This document shows, piece by piece, positions 1-8,251 of a DNA stretch of 45,032 nucleotides. The notes under the pieces are model-generated. The model was not told where the DNA came from. It saw nothing but the letters and a program-made list of their open reading frames with translations, and ran no database searches. Source of the DNA: Nonomuraea solani. Lineage in GTDB: Bacteria > Actinomycetota > Actinomycetes > Streptosporangiales > Streptosporangiaceae. The stretch's first letter is position 1, and each line of letters begins with the position of its first letter. Location: positions 1 through 45,032 of the forward strand of contig NZ_FNVT01000044.1 in the NCBI RefSeq assembly GCF_900108335.1, read 5' to 3'. Made by a program: the position numbers and the translations under genes.

Positions 1-169
1 CGGCCTGCACCAGTCGGGCGATGACCGGCACGGTGTTGCCGCCGGCCGAGGCCAGCAGGATCATCGCCCGCCGGTAGCGCACCGTGCTGGTCGTGCCGCG
101 CCGCACGATGCGCTGTAGTTTCTGCCCTTCCGGTTCTGTGAGCCTGCGGACCCTGACCGGTTGCGTCAC
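1..169 (-). CDS. IS630-family transposase, N-terminal part (runs off window)
   Basis: The 56 visible residues on the minus strand start at a GTG (167-169) preceded by a GGGAGGTC ribosome binding site and read VTQPVRVRRLTEPEGQK and onward. They match exactly the start of the transposase at the right end of the window. The region is the helix-turn-helix DNA-binding head of IS630-type transposases; the DDE catalytic domain lies outside. IS630 elements insert at TA, and a TA flanks this copy at 266-267. Whether the full gene is intact cannot be seen. Confidence 0.8.
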   Translation of the reverse strand, partial: MTQPVRVRRLTEPEGQKLQRIVRRGTTSTVRYRRAMILLASAGGNTVPVIARLVQA

Positions 170-265
170 CTGACCTCCCGAGCGCCGATCGAACGTGATC
201 AGCACCCATCCAACCGGCAGAAGCGTCCTACGCGCCAACACCGTGATCGTTTCCGGTCACAGCAC
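1..265 (-). mobile_element. IS630-family element, left copy (partial)
   Basis: The end of the element lies at 265, next to TA at 266-267. The 268 bp from 1 to 268 are a perfect inverted repeat of 44681-44948; identity stops at 269. Total identity implies recent transposition or homogenisation. The two copies point outward from the 44.4 kb between them, so recombination between them could invert the segment. Confidence 0.85.
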
Positions 266-312
266 TAGCCGCTTCAGGCATGTCTGGCGTGGTCCCCCAA
301 GGCTGGTGGCTT

Positions 313-496
313 TCACAACGGGATGGGGCGGTAGCTGAGGGATGCCTCGACGATCTCCTCGGGAGTAGCGTCCCGTAGTTCTTCCAGAGGCCAGTAGATA
401 AGGTCGCCGACGTCCCGGATGCAGCACGTTGGCTTCTAGCAGCGCCAGGTAGTAATCGGCCTCCCTACCGTCAACGGCTGTCCACCAGATCCTCAC
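313..496 (-). pseudogene. Small e9imm-like protein remnant with a frameshift
   Basis: On the minus strand one frame reads VRIWWTAVDGREADYYLALL from 496 and continues to about 425. The adjacent frame then continues sensibly as IRDVGDLIYWPLEELRDATP to a TGA at 313-315, ending in SYRPIPL. The two halves make one acidic, leucine-rich C-terminus of about 60 residues. It resembles the short actinobacterial proteins annotated as 'e9imm peptide', a name taken from colicin immunity without proven function. There is no clear start codon, and the frame breaks near 420, so I call it a remnant. It lies right beside the IS630 end. The family match is from memory. Confidence 0.4.
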
Positions 497-638
497 TCCG
501 TGTACCGGCGCCGCCTTCGCCCCAGAGGGAGAGACTTCCCCCTCAGCAGGCTGACTCGCCGACACTAATGACCGCGCTCGGCCGCAGCAGCACACCGGCC
601 GCTGCGGACACAGCGCGCCCAGCGAGCGCAGCTCAGCT

Positions 639-1853
639 TCAATTCTGGGCGGACAAGCCCGGCACGTAGATCTCGGCAATCCGGATGAGAGACTTACGGA
701 GGGCGGCTTCGTCGAGGTTGGGCTCCTGAAAGCCGGGGGCATCGCGGACGCCTCCACCGGTGTTCGTGCCGTTGTAGGTGAGCTGGATGAGGTAGCCGCC
801 GGCCAGGACGTGAACCTGGTCGGCGAAGGCGAACGCCCGGTCCCCGATGCCGGTGAGGCGCTTGACGGGCGCGCTCTTGGCGTAGCGTCCGGTCATGGCG
901 TCGAACCCGCTTCTGAGTTTCCGGCGGTCGTCACGCCGCAAGTCGTTGACGCGAATGCGCAACTCCCCGCAACGGGGGACGACGTTCTCCATCTGCATCG
1001 GTCCCCGGCCGCAAGGGCCGTTCACCAGCCCGCCCTCGTCCATCTGCCCGATCTGCTCGCGGATCAGCCACGTGCAGTCGGTGTCGTCGGCGTCGCCGCC
1101 GCCCCCCACTACCGTGACGGAGGGAAAGAAAACCGAGGCGACGTCGGCGGCGGAGACGGCCCCGCACAGGCCGCGGTCATCGGGGGCAACGGCACCGGAG
1201 TCTTCGGCCATTTCCGCGGTGAAGACCTCGGCGATCTGGTCCGCGTCGCGGCGAAGCTCGGCCTCGGGCACATCACCGCCGCGCCCTTCGCCTTGGTAGG
1301 TCATCGAGATCAGCCAGGGCCCCTGCCGGATGAGCAGGTAGGCGTAGCGCGAGCGGCGCTTGCCGGATCTGCTGCCGGTCAGGCTGAACGCGGCATCACC
1401 GTGGTTCGCTGCCGCGACAGGGCTGTATGTCCAGGAATCGCTACCCGGCCGTTCGTGCAGTTTCGCGTGCTCCGCCTTGCTCTTCTCGAATGTCAGCTTG
1501 GCGTGGTCGGTTGCGGTCTGGCCAGCCGTGCCGTATGCCTCGACGGTTACCTCCAGCGAGAGAGGGGCCCCGAAGTACCACTCGCACTCCGCCCAGACCG
1601 ACGTAGCGGTCGCGACAGTGTTGCTCCAGGAGATCTCGTCGCTGAGCAGGTCGCCGGGAAGCAGGGACTCTCGGAGCGCCTCGGGGATGGCCGCGCAGAC
1701 TTGAGCCCCGGTGATGGGACGTAGCCGGTCAGGGACGACGGCGGCGGGGGTGGTCGGGCGGACGCTCGCCCCGGCGGAGCGGGCTGCGGGAGGGGAATCG
1801 GCGGCGCAGGCGGTCAGCGTGGTCACGAGCAGGAGGGCCAGGAAGGTTCGCAT
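639..1853 (-). CDS. Secreted lipoprotein with two DUF3558-like domains
   Basis: A 404-aa predicted lipoprotein. From the ATG at 1853 it begins MRTFLALLLVTTLTACAADS, a short hydrophobic signal with lipobox LTAC and Cys16. Two similar halves follow, each with a Cys-containing 'ITGAQVCAAIP / LCGAVSAADV' opening, a central Cys-Glu/Thr-Trp strand (CEWYF; CTWLI) and a late hydrophobic segment (LLIRQGPWLISMTYQGEG; VLAGGYLIQLTYNG). This pattern is typical of DUF3558-type actinobacterial lipoproteins of unknown function. An in-frame ATG at 1928 has a better ribosome binding site (AGGAGA) and would add 25 residues, but would put the lipobox unusually deep, so I prefer 1853. The product should be anchored on the outer face of the membrane. 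No partner gene is evident; it faces away from the patatin gene. Confidence 0.75.
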   Translation of the reverse strand: MRTFLALLLVTTLTACAADSPPAARSAGASVRPTTPAAVVPDRLRPITGAQVCAAIPEALRESLLPGDLLSDEISWSNTVATATSVWAECEWYFGAPLSLEVTVEAYGTAGQTATDHAKLTFEKSKAEHAKLHERPGSDSWTYSPVAAANHGDAAFSLTGSRSGKRRSRYAYLLIRQGPWLISMTYQGEGRGGDVPEAELRRDADQIAEVFTAEMAEDSGAVAPDDRGLCGAVSAADVASVFFPSVTVVGGGGDADDTDCTWLIREQIGQMDEGGLVNGPCGRGPMQMENVVPRCGELRIRVNDLRRDDRRKLRSGFDAMTGRYAKSAPVKRLTGIGDRAFAFADQVHVLAGGYLIQLTYNGTNTGGGVRDAPGFQEPNLDEAALRKSLIRIAEIYVPGLSAQN

Positions 1854-2339
1854 CACAGCTACTTCAGGACCCCGGGCAGCGAGAATCGACCTGCCCGCCA
1901 ACCAGAGGGAGCGACGCGACACTCTCATGCATGCGGGGTCTCCTGGGTACTCGCGAATGGTTGACGCGGACAATCGTATTTAGGGGCGGTATGTCGCGAG
2001 TATGTCGCACGCTCGGCGAAGGGCGAGATGCTCCTGATGCCCGCCCAGAGTGAGGACCTCCTGACAGGGGGTTGTAGAGCTCCACCACCGCGTCCCGCCG
2101 GTGATCTTGTTGCGCGAGCCATCGCCGCCACTGGCCTGATCGCTGAACGAGATCCGTCGCGGCCCCGGGGTTGCGGCCGACCCGGATCAGGACCGCCGCA
2201 GAAGATCACCATCCCAGCCCGGCTGGTGGTCGGCGCGGCCAGGCGACGTCCGGCGGAGCTGGCCGAGCGGCACTCCGGTCTACTACCGTCCATCACGGTG
2301 ACATCACCGGCCGTGCCGTCGGCAGGAGGGAGGCGCGCA
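1854..2339. other. Intergenic region between lipoprotein and patatin genes
   Basis: About 490 bp with no intact gene. It must hold the promoters of the two divergent neighbours. A perfect 8-bp direct repeat TATGTCGC occurs at 1990-1997 and 2001-2008, one helical turn apart, and could be an operator half-site pair for the lipoprotein gene. A gene-end fossil occupies 2141-2209 (listed separately). Confidence 0.4.
2141..2300 (+). pseudogene. Fossil 3' end of an HTH-like gene (copy of the gene at 8252)
   Basis: Positions 2141-2209 match 8565-8633 with roughly 85 percent identity by eye. Both translate to NEIRRGPGVA-D--QDRR-R, the C-terminus of the small gene at 8252-8659. Upstream the similarity stops after about 10 bp and only stop-containing sequence is found; downstream the frame runs on to a TGA near 2300. 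This is a truncated second copy, marking an old duplication or recombination junction. Confidence 0.5.
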
Positions 2340-3713
2340 GTGCCACGCCGCTTCGGTCTGGCCTTCTCCGGCGGCGGCTTCCGCGGCGCGTACCACGCCG
2401 GGTTCCTCCTGGCGATGGAGCGCCACGGATTGCGGCCTGTGGCGGTGAGCGGTGCATCTGTGGGGGCCCCTAAATGCAGTGCTGCTCCGGTATTTGTCCG
2501 CCGAGGAGATGTGTCGTTACTGGTTGGAACGGGCCATGTTCCGCTCGATGTACCGTATCCGGCCCGTGGGGATCGCCGCCCGTGCGATCTCGCTCGTGCT
2601 TCTGCTGCCGTGGCTGCTGGCCAATGTCCACGGTGCCCGCGACCGGCCCGGCAATTCGCGGGCGCGGATGATCGCGGACGTCGAGGTCGGGATCGAGCCG
2701 GACATCCTTTACACCGCCTGGCGAACGCCGATCTTCCCAGTAGGTTACGCGGCGGCGCTGGCCGGAGCCGTCGCTGCCGCGTTAGCCGCGCTTTGGGACA
2801 TTTCCTGGGGGGCGCCTTTCCTCATTCTTTTCCTGCTGTTCCAGGCTGGGCCGTTCGCCGCTCGGTGGCTGGAGCGGCTGAACGTCACCGCCTTCCGATC
2901 ACACGCGGAGGCCCGGCTTGGCGAGTTGATTGACGGCAGGATTCCGCGTCCCGGCGCCGCGACGACGTTCGTCTCGGTCGGTAGGGTTTCGCTGGTCTTC
3001 CACTACGCGAGCATCACGGGATGGGACAGCCCGTCGGGGCCGCGCCGGGTCGGAGTCCGGTATTTGGAATGGGTCGACACCGGCATATTCGTGCCGGCCG
3101 GTCCGCGGACCGCGTTCGTTCCCGACTACGTCAGGATCGAGGCTGGCGCGGATAGTGCCCCGATGCGGGCGGTGGCCGGCGCGGTGGCGCTGCCACTCGG
3201 CCTTGTCGGTGGTTCCCTCTACGGCCGCGTGATCGGCCGGGATAGCGGCTCGGTGGACAACGTTCCCGTCTACCCGCTGCTGGACCTGGACCTTGATGAG
3301 ATCGTCGTCGTGGACATCTCGCGAGCCGGGTGGAGCCGGGGAGCCTTCCTACGAAGCTCCCGGAAGTCCACCGACTGATGAGGACCCTCGCCGTGTGCCA
3401 GGGTTGCCTGGTCGACAAGGCGCGTGCCATCGCATACGTGAACCGGCATGTCGCGCGGGGCTCGGGCGACGTTCTCGGTGTCCTCTCACGCAACATCATC
3501 CCGGCGATCGACGCCGAAATCGGTATCGACGGCCGCGGCCCGAGTGTGCCAGGGAGCACCCACATCAGACCTGCCATGCGGGCATCGTTCATCACCACGC
3601 TCTACGCGAATAGTCGCAGGCGCCAGCAGATGATCGACGAGGGGTACGCGTTGGGGATGGAACTGTTCTCCCGCTGGGCTGCGGCCGATGAGCCGAAGGA
3701 ACGCGAGGCGTGA
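2340..3713 (+). pseudogene. Patatin-like phospholipase, membrane-associated, frameshifted
   Basis: Patatin-family serine lipase/acyl hydrolase in three frame segments. It starts at GTG 2340, 10 nt after AGGAGG, with the oxyanion motif SGGGFRG and the nucleophile motif GASVG. The frame then moves at a GGGGGCCCC run near 2460-2468; one base fewer would join GASVGA to LNAVLLRYLSAEEMCRYWL. The second segment (to 3378) carries hydrophobic stretches around 2590-2630 and 2735-2860 and a probable Asp dyad motif (SVDNVPVYPLLDL). The third segment (3330-3713) ends in QQMIDEGYALGMELF, like the usual patatin C-terminus. The third piece could alternatively be a separate gene starting at ATG 3378, which overlaps the TGA as TGATG. 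Sequencing error in the C/G runs is possible; otherwise the enzyme is dead. The next gene overlaps its stop. Confidence 0.6.
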
Positions 3714-4657
3714 TGTGGGCCGCGATAACCGGTAGTGAACCGTGGTCGTTGGCGGCGATCTGCGGCTGCTACCTCGTCCTGGTCTATGTCACCAACCGGG
3801 GGTTGATCGCGGCGCCGGGGTACCGCCTCCTGTTAGGTCGCATCCGCGACCGCAAGGCGCACGCCACGATCATCAAGGCCGCGGACGATCGACCGGAGTG
3901 CGTGAAGGTTGTCGAGGCGGTTACCGCGCGGCTGGAGGACCTGGAACGGCCCGGGACGGTGGTCTGGCGCCTGCTGCCGCGGGCCGGCGTGATCGCGGTG
4001 CCGTTGTCAAAGCTGGCGGCGGCCTGGAGTGTGCTCTATCACGCCGAGCGCCTGCTGCTCGGGTTCGAGAGCGACGAAGGCGTGGCCGCGCAGGCACAGG
4101 CGCTGCGGCTGCGGGTCGCGGAGCCCATGGACACGACCGACCAGCAGGTGAGGGCCGCTCTGGACGAGGCTCAGACGATCGCCGATCTCCGCGCTGTGCT
4201 CATCGCGGCGCACGAGCAACTCGATCAGCGTCGGCTCGCTGAGTTGGAGCGCGAATACGAACAGCACCGCGTCGCCCTATGGCTGACCGCGGTGGGGCTG
4301 GGCGCGATCCTGCTGATTGGCATCTCCTTCGATGTTCGGCCGATCATGCTGTTCGGGGCGCTCGGTGGTTTTCTCTCCCCCGCCACCGCTGTCATGCGCT
4401 CTGCTGACAAACGCGACCGGTCGTGGGGTGTCCTGGTGCTGGCGCCGATCGGCGGATCCCTCGCGGCCGTCGGCGGTCTCCTGCTCGTCAGGATGCTCTC
4501 CGACCCGGGTCTCAACCTGCTGGGCAGCGTTTTTCAGCAGAACTCGTGGGGCACGCCGCCCGGCCCGTTTGCCTATGCCCTCGCTCTCCTCTTCGGTTTC
4601 TCCGGAACCCTGTTCTCGCGGCTGGCCGTCACCGCCACCAAGAACATTTCGCTGTAG
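3710..4657 (+). CDS. Membrane protein of unknown function
   Basis: A 315-aa protein starting at GTG 3710 (GTGA overlap with the patatin stop) or ATG 3713, so probably co-transcribed with the patatin gene. It has an N-terminal membrane segment (LAAICGCYLVLVYVTNRGL), a hydrophilic helical region of about 150 residues, and three to four C-terminal membrane segments (ALWLTAVGLGAILLIGI; PIMLFGALGGFLSPATAV; GVLVLAPIGGSLAAVGGLLL; FAYALALLFGFSGTLF). I recognise no catalytic motif. The pairing with a membrane lipase suggests a lipid- or membrane-linked job, which is inference only. The relaxase fossil begins 2 bp after its stop, so its last residues may have been changed by the junction. Confidence 0.6.
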   Translation: MMWAAITGSEPWSLAAICGCYLVLVYVTNRGLIAAPGYRLLLGRIRDRKAHATIIKAADDRPECVKVVEAVTARLEDLERPGTVVWRLLPRAGVIAVPLSKLAAAWSVLYHAERLLLGFESDEGVAAQAQALRLRVAEPMDTTDQQVRAALDEAQTIADLRAVLIAAHEQLDQRRLAELEREYEQHRVALWLTAVGLGAILLIGISFDVRPIMLFGALGGFLSPATAVMRSADKRDRSWGVLVLAPIGGSLAAVGGLLLVRMLSDPGLNLLGSVFQQNSWGTPPGPFAYALALLFGFSGTLFSRLAVTATKNISL

Positions 4658-4658
4658 A

Positions 4659-5188
4659 CGGTCCCGCACCCGCGACCTGCTGCGCGAACTGTACGGCCCC
4701 GGCAAGAGCCACTACGAGCAGCAAAGCGACCCGCGCCTGATCGCCACCGGGGACCCGTTCGAGCCGACCCAGCACGTACCGACGCGACGCTCGACGACCT
4801 GGCCGCGCACCTCAACCGCCCGGCCGAGTGCTACGCCCGGCCGCTCGGTCGGTACGTCTGGCACTGCACCGCCCTGACCGCCCCCCACGACCGGCCCCTT
4901 ACTGACACCACCTGGGCATGGATCGCCGCCCGGCTCATCGACGCTGCTGGCATCGCCCCGCTCGGAGACATCGAAGCGTGCCGATGGGTCGCGCTCCGGC
5001 ACGCCCGTGACCACGTGCACCTGGTGGCCACCCTCGTCCGGCAGGACGGGCGGCTTCCCGAGATGCGCGGCAACTGGTACCGGATGCGGGAGACATGCGA
5101 TCGGATCGAAGCCGAACTCGGGCTGCTCCCTACACGGCCGTCCCGGGCCCGAACCAGTCAGCACGCAAGGTCCGGCTACGAAGGGTGA
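4659..5188 (+). pseudogene. Relaxase/mobilization nuclease fossil
   Basis: The plus strand reads SRTRDLLRELYGPGKSHYEQ from 4659, then shifts frame near 4780-4790 and continues with TDATLDDLAAHLNRPAECYA and VALRHARDHVHLVATLVRQD, ending at TGA 5186-5188. The opening GSRTRxLLxYLYGPG, the DLAAHL block and the histidine cluster H-x3-DHVH are hallmarks of actinobacterial MobA/Rlx-type relaxases, which nick plasmid or ICE DNA at oriT. The usual first 6-8 residues and the entire C-terminal half are missing (about 176 of more than 450 residues remain). This is a scar of a mobilisable element that once occupied the region. Confidence 0.7.
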
Positions 5189-5467
5189 GAGATCTTGCTG
5201 ACATCGGTGTCGCGCCGACTGTCATCCGTTGTCGTTTGCCACTGACATTCCGTGTCGCTCAACATGTCGCTCAACACTCCCTGCTCACCAGCGCCTCCGC
5301 GCGCCTGTGACTGGCAACGTGACGTATTCGACTGTGTCGTATTCGCTGGTTGGTCGGTGCGATGCGAGCGGGTGAGCCTGTTCGGCGACGGCTCAGATGA
5401 TCTCTCCTGCGTAACTGGGATTATGATGGCCAGAATAGTGCCCGAATGACCGAATTTCGGTGAACAC
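5189..5467. other. Gene-free stretch with three short direct repeats
   Basis: No gene seen. Three imperfect repeats of the form CTGaCATcCggTGTCG start at 5198, 5219 and 5242, followed by two copies of TGTCGCTCAACA/C (about 5252-5276). Spacings of 21 and 23 bp place them on one helix face, as in operators or iterons. A small palindrome ACCGAATTTCGGT lies near 5449-5461, just after the stop of the minus-strand ATPase gene. Confidence 0.35.
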
Positions 5468-8113
5468 TCACGCGTCGTCTCGGGACCGGCCGTCGGCTCC
5501 CGTTTCCCGGCAACGCCGGGCCCAGTAGGCGAGGTCGGCCCGGGCGGTCAGCGTGTCGGGGTGTTCGGCGCCCGAGACGCGTTCGCGAAGGGGCAGCAGC
5601 GCGGCGAACTGGTCGCGCGCCCCGGCCGCATCCCCAGCCTCCCCCGACCAGGAGGCGAGGCTGGCCCGGGCGGTCAGCGTTTCGGGGTGTTCGGCGCCCG
5701 AAACGCGTTCGCGAAGGGGCAGCAGCGCGGCGAACTGATCGCGCGCCCCGGCCGCGTCCCCAGCCTCCCCCGACCAGTAGGCGAGGTTGGCCCGGGCGGT
5801 CAGCGTGTCGGGGTGTTCGGCGCCCAGGACGCGTTCGGTGATAGGCAGCAGTGCGGCGCACTGGTCGCGCGCCCCGGCCGCGTCCCCCGCCTGCCCCGAC
5901 CAGTAGGCGAGGTTGGCCCGGTCGGTCAGCGTGTGGGGATGTTCGGCCCCCGAGACGCGTTCCCGGAGGGGCAGCAGCGCGGCGAACTGGTCGCGCGCCC
6001 CGGCCGGATCCCCCGCCTCCCCCGACCAGTAGGCGAGGTTGGCCCGGGCGGCCAGCGTTTCAGGGTGTTCGGCCCCCGAGACGCGTTCCCGGAGGGGCAG
6101 CAGCGCGGCGAACTGGTCGCGCGCCCCGGCCACATCCCCCACTCTCCCGGTGTAGTAGGCCAGGTTGGCCCGGTCGGTCAGCGTTTCGGGGTGTTCGGGT
6201 CCGTGGTGGTTGAGCTGAGCCTGGTAGCGCTGGTGTTGCAAGGTTTTGGCGGTGGCGTAGTCCCCGCTGGCGTCCAGGTAGTCGATCACCTGGGACATCG
6301 CCGGCGATCGCGGGGGCAGGGCCGCGCGGGCGTGGGCCAGCAGTCGCCGGTAGACCGGCCAGTTGTCGATCACGTTCGGGTCCGCGGGCAGTTCGGCGGT
6401 CAGCAGGTCGGCGGCTCGGGCGTGGACGGTCTGGCGCTCGTGTTCGGGGAGGTCGTTTACGGTGACGGCTTGGACCAGGCGGTGGACGCTGACGGTGTCG
6501 CAACCGGGGCCGCGGCCGGTGTTATCAGGGCTGATGGTGATCATGCTGTAGGAGGCCAGCAGCCCCAGCGCCTGGCCGATCTGGAGTTCATCGACGTCGG
6601 GCAGGGCGTCGGGCAGGTGGTGCAGGACGGTGATGGGCAGCTGGTCGGGGGCGTAGCGGGCCAGCAGCGCCAGCAGGTGGGGGGCCAGCGGGTTCTGGGC
6701 GGCGATCCGGGTGCGGGTGATCGTCCAGACCTGGGCGAGGACGCGTTCGCCGTCGCCGCCGGGCGGCGCGGCCGCGTGAGCCTTGCCGGGATTGTCGCGC
6801 AGCAGTGTGCGGTAGGTGGTGACGTTCATCCCGGGCGTGCGGGCGATGAACGCGGCGGCTTGCGTCAGCGCCAGCGGCAGATATCCCAGATCCTCAGCCA
6901 GCCCGGCCAGGTCGGCCGGCTCGGCCGGTCCGGACTTGTGCGCGGGGGCGCCTCTGCCGGGCGGTCGGGTGGGATGCGCCTGGGTGATCATCCGGGTCAG
7001 GAGCTGCCGGGCGGGTTCGGGGTCCAGTACCTCCAGGCTGATGGGGGTGCAGCCCATATCCGTCCAGCCGGTGTCGCGCCGGGTGGTGATCAGCACGTGT
7101 CCGCCGGTCAGCCGGCCCAGGTAGGGGTGCAGGTCACCGGCGTCTTCGACATTGTCGAAGACGAGCAGCCAGCCGGGGTGGGCGGCCAGCCACGCCAGCG
7201 CCCAGTCGGCCGCCTCCTCCGCCGTCGCCGCGGACGCCGCCACCGAGTCGGCGCCCGCGCAGATCGCCCGGGTCAGCCCTGCCAGCGATGTCTGGATCTG
7301 GGCCGGGGTGTCGGCGTCGATCCACCACACCAGCCGGTAGGCGCGCCGGTGGCGGGCGGCGTACTGCAGCGCCAGTTCGCTCTTGCCGATCCCGCCCAGC
7401 CCGTACACGGCCGCCTGCGTGATCACCACCGGCTCCACCCCCGCCGATCCCGCCAGCCTTGCCGCCGGCGGCCTGGCCGGCGTTTTGGGTGTGGTGGTCA
7501 GTGTCTTGCGCAGCCGGGTGAGCACCTGCCGGCGGCCCAGGAACACCGCCGCCGGCGGGCGGGGCAACCCGGGCAGCCCGGCCGGGACGGTGAGGGTGGC
7601 CGCGTCCGGCAACGTCCGCCGGTCGGTCGCTGCCGGTACCGCCGGGGGGTGCGCGGGAGCGGATGCGGCGGGTGAGGGAACGCGAGGGGAACCGGCCGAA
7701 TCGGAAACCTGCGACTGGCCGCGCCGCTCGCCCTGCTCTGCGGGGTCAACGGCGGGGTCAACGGCCGGGTCAACGGCCGGTGGGGAGGGCCGGGGGCCGG
7801 TGCGGGACTGCCACAGCGACACCGCCGCCACGATCAGCGAAGCCAATCCGATGGTGGCGCCGGCGGGATCGACGTCACCCTTCCAGCTGACCCACATGAC
7901 CACCACGGCGGCGATCACCCCGGCCACACCGGCACCGGCCAGGATCCTGAACGCCACCCGCACGCGACTCCCGCCCGGCATCATCGGCCGCCCGCCACAG
8001 CCACCACGACAGCCACCGCGACGCCGATCGGCCGCGGCCGCGATCCGCCTGCCTGTCCCGCAACCACGCTTCCTATCGTGGCGGCACTTTATGCGCACGG
8101 GCAGCACATGCAC
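5468..8113 (-). CDS. STAND ATPase: membrane-anchored NB-ARC protein with TPR repeats
   Basis: Up to 881 aa. N-terminus: two membrane segments (GVAGVIAAVVVMWVSW; IGLASLIVAAVSLWQS), then a Pro/Ala-rich linker. An NB-ARC ATPase follows with P-loop GLGGIGKS near residue 238, Walker B-like GWLLVFDNVED and HVLITTR. The C-terminal third holds tetratricopeptide repeats of 42 residues (ARDQFAALLPLRERVSGAEH and variants), nearly identical at DNA level with a 126-bp period. STAND proteins are signalling switches; the TPRs sense a ligand and the NTPase oligomerises. The role of this one (signalling or immunity) is unknown. Start: the GTG at 8113 gives an Arg-rich leader; the ATG pair at 7981-7984 directly before the membrane segment is an equally good start. 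It is monocistronic and divergent from the small gene at 8252. Confidence 0.8.
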   Translation of the reverse strand: MHVLPVRIKCRHDRKRGCGTGRRIAAAADRRRGGCRGGCGGRPMMPGGSRVRVAFRILAGAGVAGVIAAVVVMWVSWKGDVDPAGATIGLASLIVAAVSLWQSRTGPRPSPPAVDPAVDPAVDPAEQGERRGQSQVSDSAGSPRVPSPAASAPAHPPAVPAATDRRTLPDAATLTVPAGLPGLPRPPAAVFLGRRQVLTRLRKTLTTTPKTPARPPAARLAGSAGVEPVVITQAAVYGLGGIGKSELALQYAARHRRAYRLVWWIDADTPAQIQTSLAGLTRAICAGADSVAASAATAEEAADWALAWLAAHPGWLLVFDNVEDAGDLHPYLGRLTGGHVLITTRRDTGWTDMGCTPISLEVLDPEPARQLLTRMITQAHPTRPPGRGAPAHKSGPAEPADLAGLAEDLGYLPLALTQAAAFIARTPGMNVTTYRTLLRDNPGKAHAAAPPGGDGERVLAQVWTITRTRIAAQNPLAPHLLALLARYAPDQLPITVLHHLPDALPDVDELQIGQALGLLASYSMITISPDNTGRGPGCDTVSVHRLVQAVTVNDLPEHERQTVHARAADLLTAELPADPNVIDNWPVYRRLLAHARAALPPRSPAMSQVIDYLDASGDYATAKTLQHQRYQAQLNHHGPEHPETLTDRANLAYYTGRVGDVAGARDQFAALLPLRERVSGAEHPETLAARANLAYWSGEAGDPAGARDQFAALLPLRERVSGAEHPHTLTDRANLAYWSGQAGDAAGARDQCAALLPITERVLGAEHPDTLTARANLAYWSGEAGDAAGARDQFAALLPLRERVSGAEHPETLTARASLASWSGEAGDAAGARDQFAALLPLRERVSGAEHPDTLTARADLAYWARRCRETGADGRSRDDA
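5561..6190 (-). repeat. Five tandem 126-bp units encoding TPRs
   Basis: The marker GTGTTCGG (once ATGTTCGG) recurs at 5561, 5687, 5813, 5939, 6065 and 6191, exactly 126 bp apart. Each unit encodes 42 residues with the HPxTL, ANLAYWSGxAGD and ARDQFAALLPLRERV blocks. Differences are few and mostly at the same sites, which suggests recent unit duplication or gene conversion; copy number could vary between strains. Confidence 0.9.
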
Positions 8114-8251
8114 ACAAATCGTAATCGAGATCCATAATCAAGCACTGAAAGGCGATTATGGAGGCCCGATTCCCCCCTTAATAACCGAATCGCGAGGGAG
8201 TGCTCACAACCCTTCCGGATCCCCGGCTGCGGGCCCATCGGCCTTCACCAG

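Noticed and set aside
810..1724. 304-aa plus-strand frame
   Set aside because: Opposite strand of the lipoprotein gene; no start signal or domain.
5530..6200. CRISPR array
   Set aside because: The 126-bp periodic units are coding, contiguous and without unique spacers. No cas genes or short repeat-spacer pattern were seen anywhere in the window.
5561..7675. 704-aa open frame on the plus strand with internal repeats
   Set aside because: Antisense to the STAND ATPase; its repeats are only the mirror of the TPR units.
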